Assembly: GCA_013817465.1 (NCBI GenBank)
Contig: JACDCP010000164.1
Coordinates: forward strand, 1 to 7,195
DNA: 7,195 nucleotides
DNA from: Gammaproteobacteria bacterium
GTDB taxonomy: Bacteria; Pseudomonadota; Gammaproteobacteria; Steroidobacterales; JACDCP01
Reading direction: 5' to 3'
The first letter of the stretch is position 1. Every line of letters begins with the position of its first letter. The notes below the pieces were generated by a model. The model saw only the letters and a program-made list of their open reading frames with translations. It did no database searches and was not told the DNA's origin. The position numbers were made by a program, and so were the translations under genes. Positions 5,969-7,195 of this stretch are shown here, piece after piece.

Positions 5969-7195
5969 TCACCTACGCAGCAGAAGGTCGTAGACGAGCC
6001 CCGCGGCGGCCGCGAGCGCCAGAGTCAGCAGCATGCCCCAGCGCAGGCGTAGCAGGGCGAACAGCGCGCCAGCGGTGATGAGCAGCGACGCCACGTCGAG
6101 CGTGGCGAAATCGGGCACGAGCAGACGCATGCCGAGCACTCGCTCGGTTTCGACGCGCGCAAACATGACGTGCAGCGCAAACCAGACGGCGAGATTGAGT
6201 ATGACGCCGACGACCGCCGCCGTGATCGCCGAGAGCGCGGAGCTCAGCAGCCGATTGCCGCGCAGGTGCTCGATGTAGGGCGCGCCGAGAAAAATCCACA
6301 GGAAACACGGCACGAAAGTCACCCACGTCACGATGATGGAGCCCAGCACGCCGGCGGTCATGGGGCTGAAAAACTCGGGGTTGCGGTATGCGCCCATGAA
6401 GCCGACGAACTGCACGACCTGGATCAACGGGCCGGGCGTGGTCTCGGCCATGCCGAGCCCGTCGAGCATTTCGCCGGGGCCGAGCCACTGGTAGGTTTCG
6501 ACGGCCTGCTGTGCGATGTAGGCGAGCACCGCGTAGGCGCCACCGAACGTCACCATCGACACCTTGCTGAAAAACAAGGCCTCGCGGCTCAGGACATGCT
6601 CGTTGCCGATGGCCCACACGAGCAGGCCGACGGGAACCCACCAGACCGCCAGCCAGACCGCCAGGACGCGCGCTGTGTGGGAGCGACTCGGCCGCGCGCC
6701 AGCCTGCGCCGAGTCGGCGATCGCAGTAGCAGGTTCTGTGCCTCCATGGCGCAATACATCGAACAGATCCGGCCACAGCCGTCCGCCGAGAAGACCGATC
6801 AGACCTGCGGTCAGGATGATGAGCGGAAACGGAATCGCGAGGAAGAACAGGCCGACGAACGCAAGTGCCGCGATCGTGACGGCAGCGGCGTTCTTGAGCG
6901 CGCGCCGGCCGATGCGCAGCACGGCCTCGAGCACGACGGCGAGCACTGCGGCCTTGAGACCGAAGAACAAGGCCTGCACGATGGCCAGATCCTGGTACAG
7001 GGCGTACAGGATCGAGAGCACGAGAATCGAAACGAAGCCCGGCAGGACGAACAGCGTTCCGGCGACGAGCCCGCCGCGCGTGCCGTGCAGGAGCCAGCCG
7101 ATGTAGGTGGCGAGCTGCTGGGCCTCGGGGCCGGGCAGCAGCATGCAGTAATTCAGGGCATGCAGAAAGCGCTTCTCGTCGATCCAGCCTTTCTC
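5969..7195 (-). CDS. chrA: Chromate transporter ChrA (long-chain, two CHR domains), 5'-truncated by the window edge
   Basis: 408 codons are visible, and the reading frame is open to the right edge without its true start; the ATG at 7144 is internal, because EKGWIDEKRFLHALNYC precedes it in frame and belongs to the conserved CHR domain. The N-terminal domain shows MLLPGPEAQQLATYIGWLLH and LFVLPGF. After a hydrophilic linker the second domain shows FGGAYAVLAYIAQQAVETYQ and GMAETTPGPLIQVVQFVGF. Many hydrophobic helices fill the rest and the protein ends YDLLLRR. ChrA exports chromate from the cytoplasm across the inner membrane, protecting cells from Cr(VI). The missing part should be only a few dozen residues, including the first FGGP-type motif. 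The gene is convergent with the PLD gene, 53 bases apart. Its promoter and any ChrB-type regulator lie outside the window. Confidence 0.95.
   Translation of the reverse strand, partial: EKGWIDEKRFLHALNYCMLLPGPEAQQLATYIGWLLHGTRGGLVAGTLFVLPGFVSILVLSILYALYQDLAIVQALFFGLKAAVLAVVLEAVLRIGRRALKNAAAVTIAALAFVGLFFLAIPFPLIILTAGLIGLLGGRLWPDLFDVLRHGGTEPATAIADSAQAGARPSRSHTARVLAVWLAVWWVPVGLLVWAIGNEHVLSREALFFSKVSMVTFGGAYAVLAYIAQQAVETYQWLGPGEMLDGLGMAETTPGPLIQVVQFVGFMGAYRNPEFFSPMTAGVLGSIIVTWVTFVPCFLWIFLGAPYIEHLRGNRLLSSALSAITAAVVGVILNLAVWFALHVMFARVETERVLGMRLLVPDFATLDVASLLITAGALFALLRLRWGMLLTLALAAAAGLVYDLLLRR

Noticed and set aside
4617..5972. Long open frame (451 codons) on the minus strand, opposite the PLD gene
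   Set aside because: It runs antisense through a clear PLD gene with both HKD motifs. Its translation has no recognisable domain, and long antisense frames are common in GC-rich DNA.

Overview
The window is GC-rich DNA with tightly packed genes. An outer-membrane channel, a lipoprotein RND adaptor and a long-form ChrA together point to a Gram-negative, probably a beta- or gammaproteobacterium. Nothing in the sequence fixes the genus. The theme is heavy-metal and oxyanion resistance, with a lipid/phosphodiesterase pair in the middle. No rRNA, tRNA, CRISPR, insertion sequence or integrase was seen.

Left part (1-1988, minus strand): the 5' end of a CzcCBA-type heavy-metal efflux operon, read right to left. 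It starts with a small His-rich exported protein resembling CzcI (1671-1988). A 101-bp spacer with two perfect GC-rich hairpins follows, then the CzcC-like outer-membrane channel (253-1569). The start of the CzcB-like lipoprotein adaptor (1-256) comes last and runs off the left edge. czcC and czcB overlap by ATGA. A sigma70-like promoter (2044-2072) sits upstream of the small gene. The inner-membrane pump gene (czcA) would be expected just outside the window.

Centre-left (2218-3664, minus strand): a DUF1326 gene followed by a DUF2182 gene. The first encodes a soluble protein with a CxCxxxCxC cluster. The second encodes a polytopic membrane protein with a Met-rich loop and conserved Cys/His motifs. 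Both look metal-handling but neither has an established function. An inverted repeat at 2164-2181 separates them from the efflux operon.

Centre (3714-5915): an endonuclease/exonuclease/phosphatase (EEP) family gene on the minus strand, divergent from a cardiolipin synthase / phospholipase D gene on the plus strand. The short intergenic region has overlapping candidate -10 boxes. The same two families are neighbours in E. coli (ybhP-clsB).

Right part (5969-7195, minus strand): a chromate transporter ChrA, convergent with the phospholipase D gene and truncated at the right edge, missing only its N-terminus.

Functionally, the CzcCBA pump would export divalent cations across both membranes and ChrA would export chromate. 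The DUF1326/DUF2182 pair is the least understood part, and its motifs and position suggest a further metal-handling module. No metal-responsive regulator is visible in the window.
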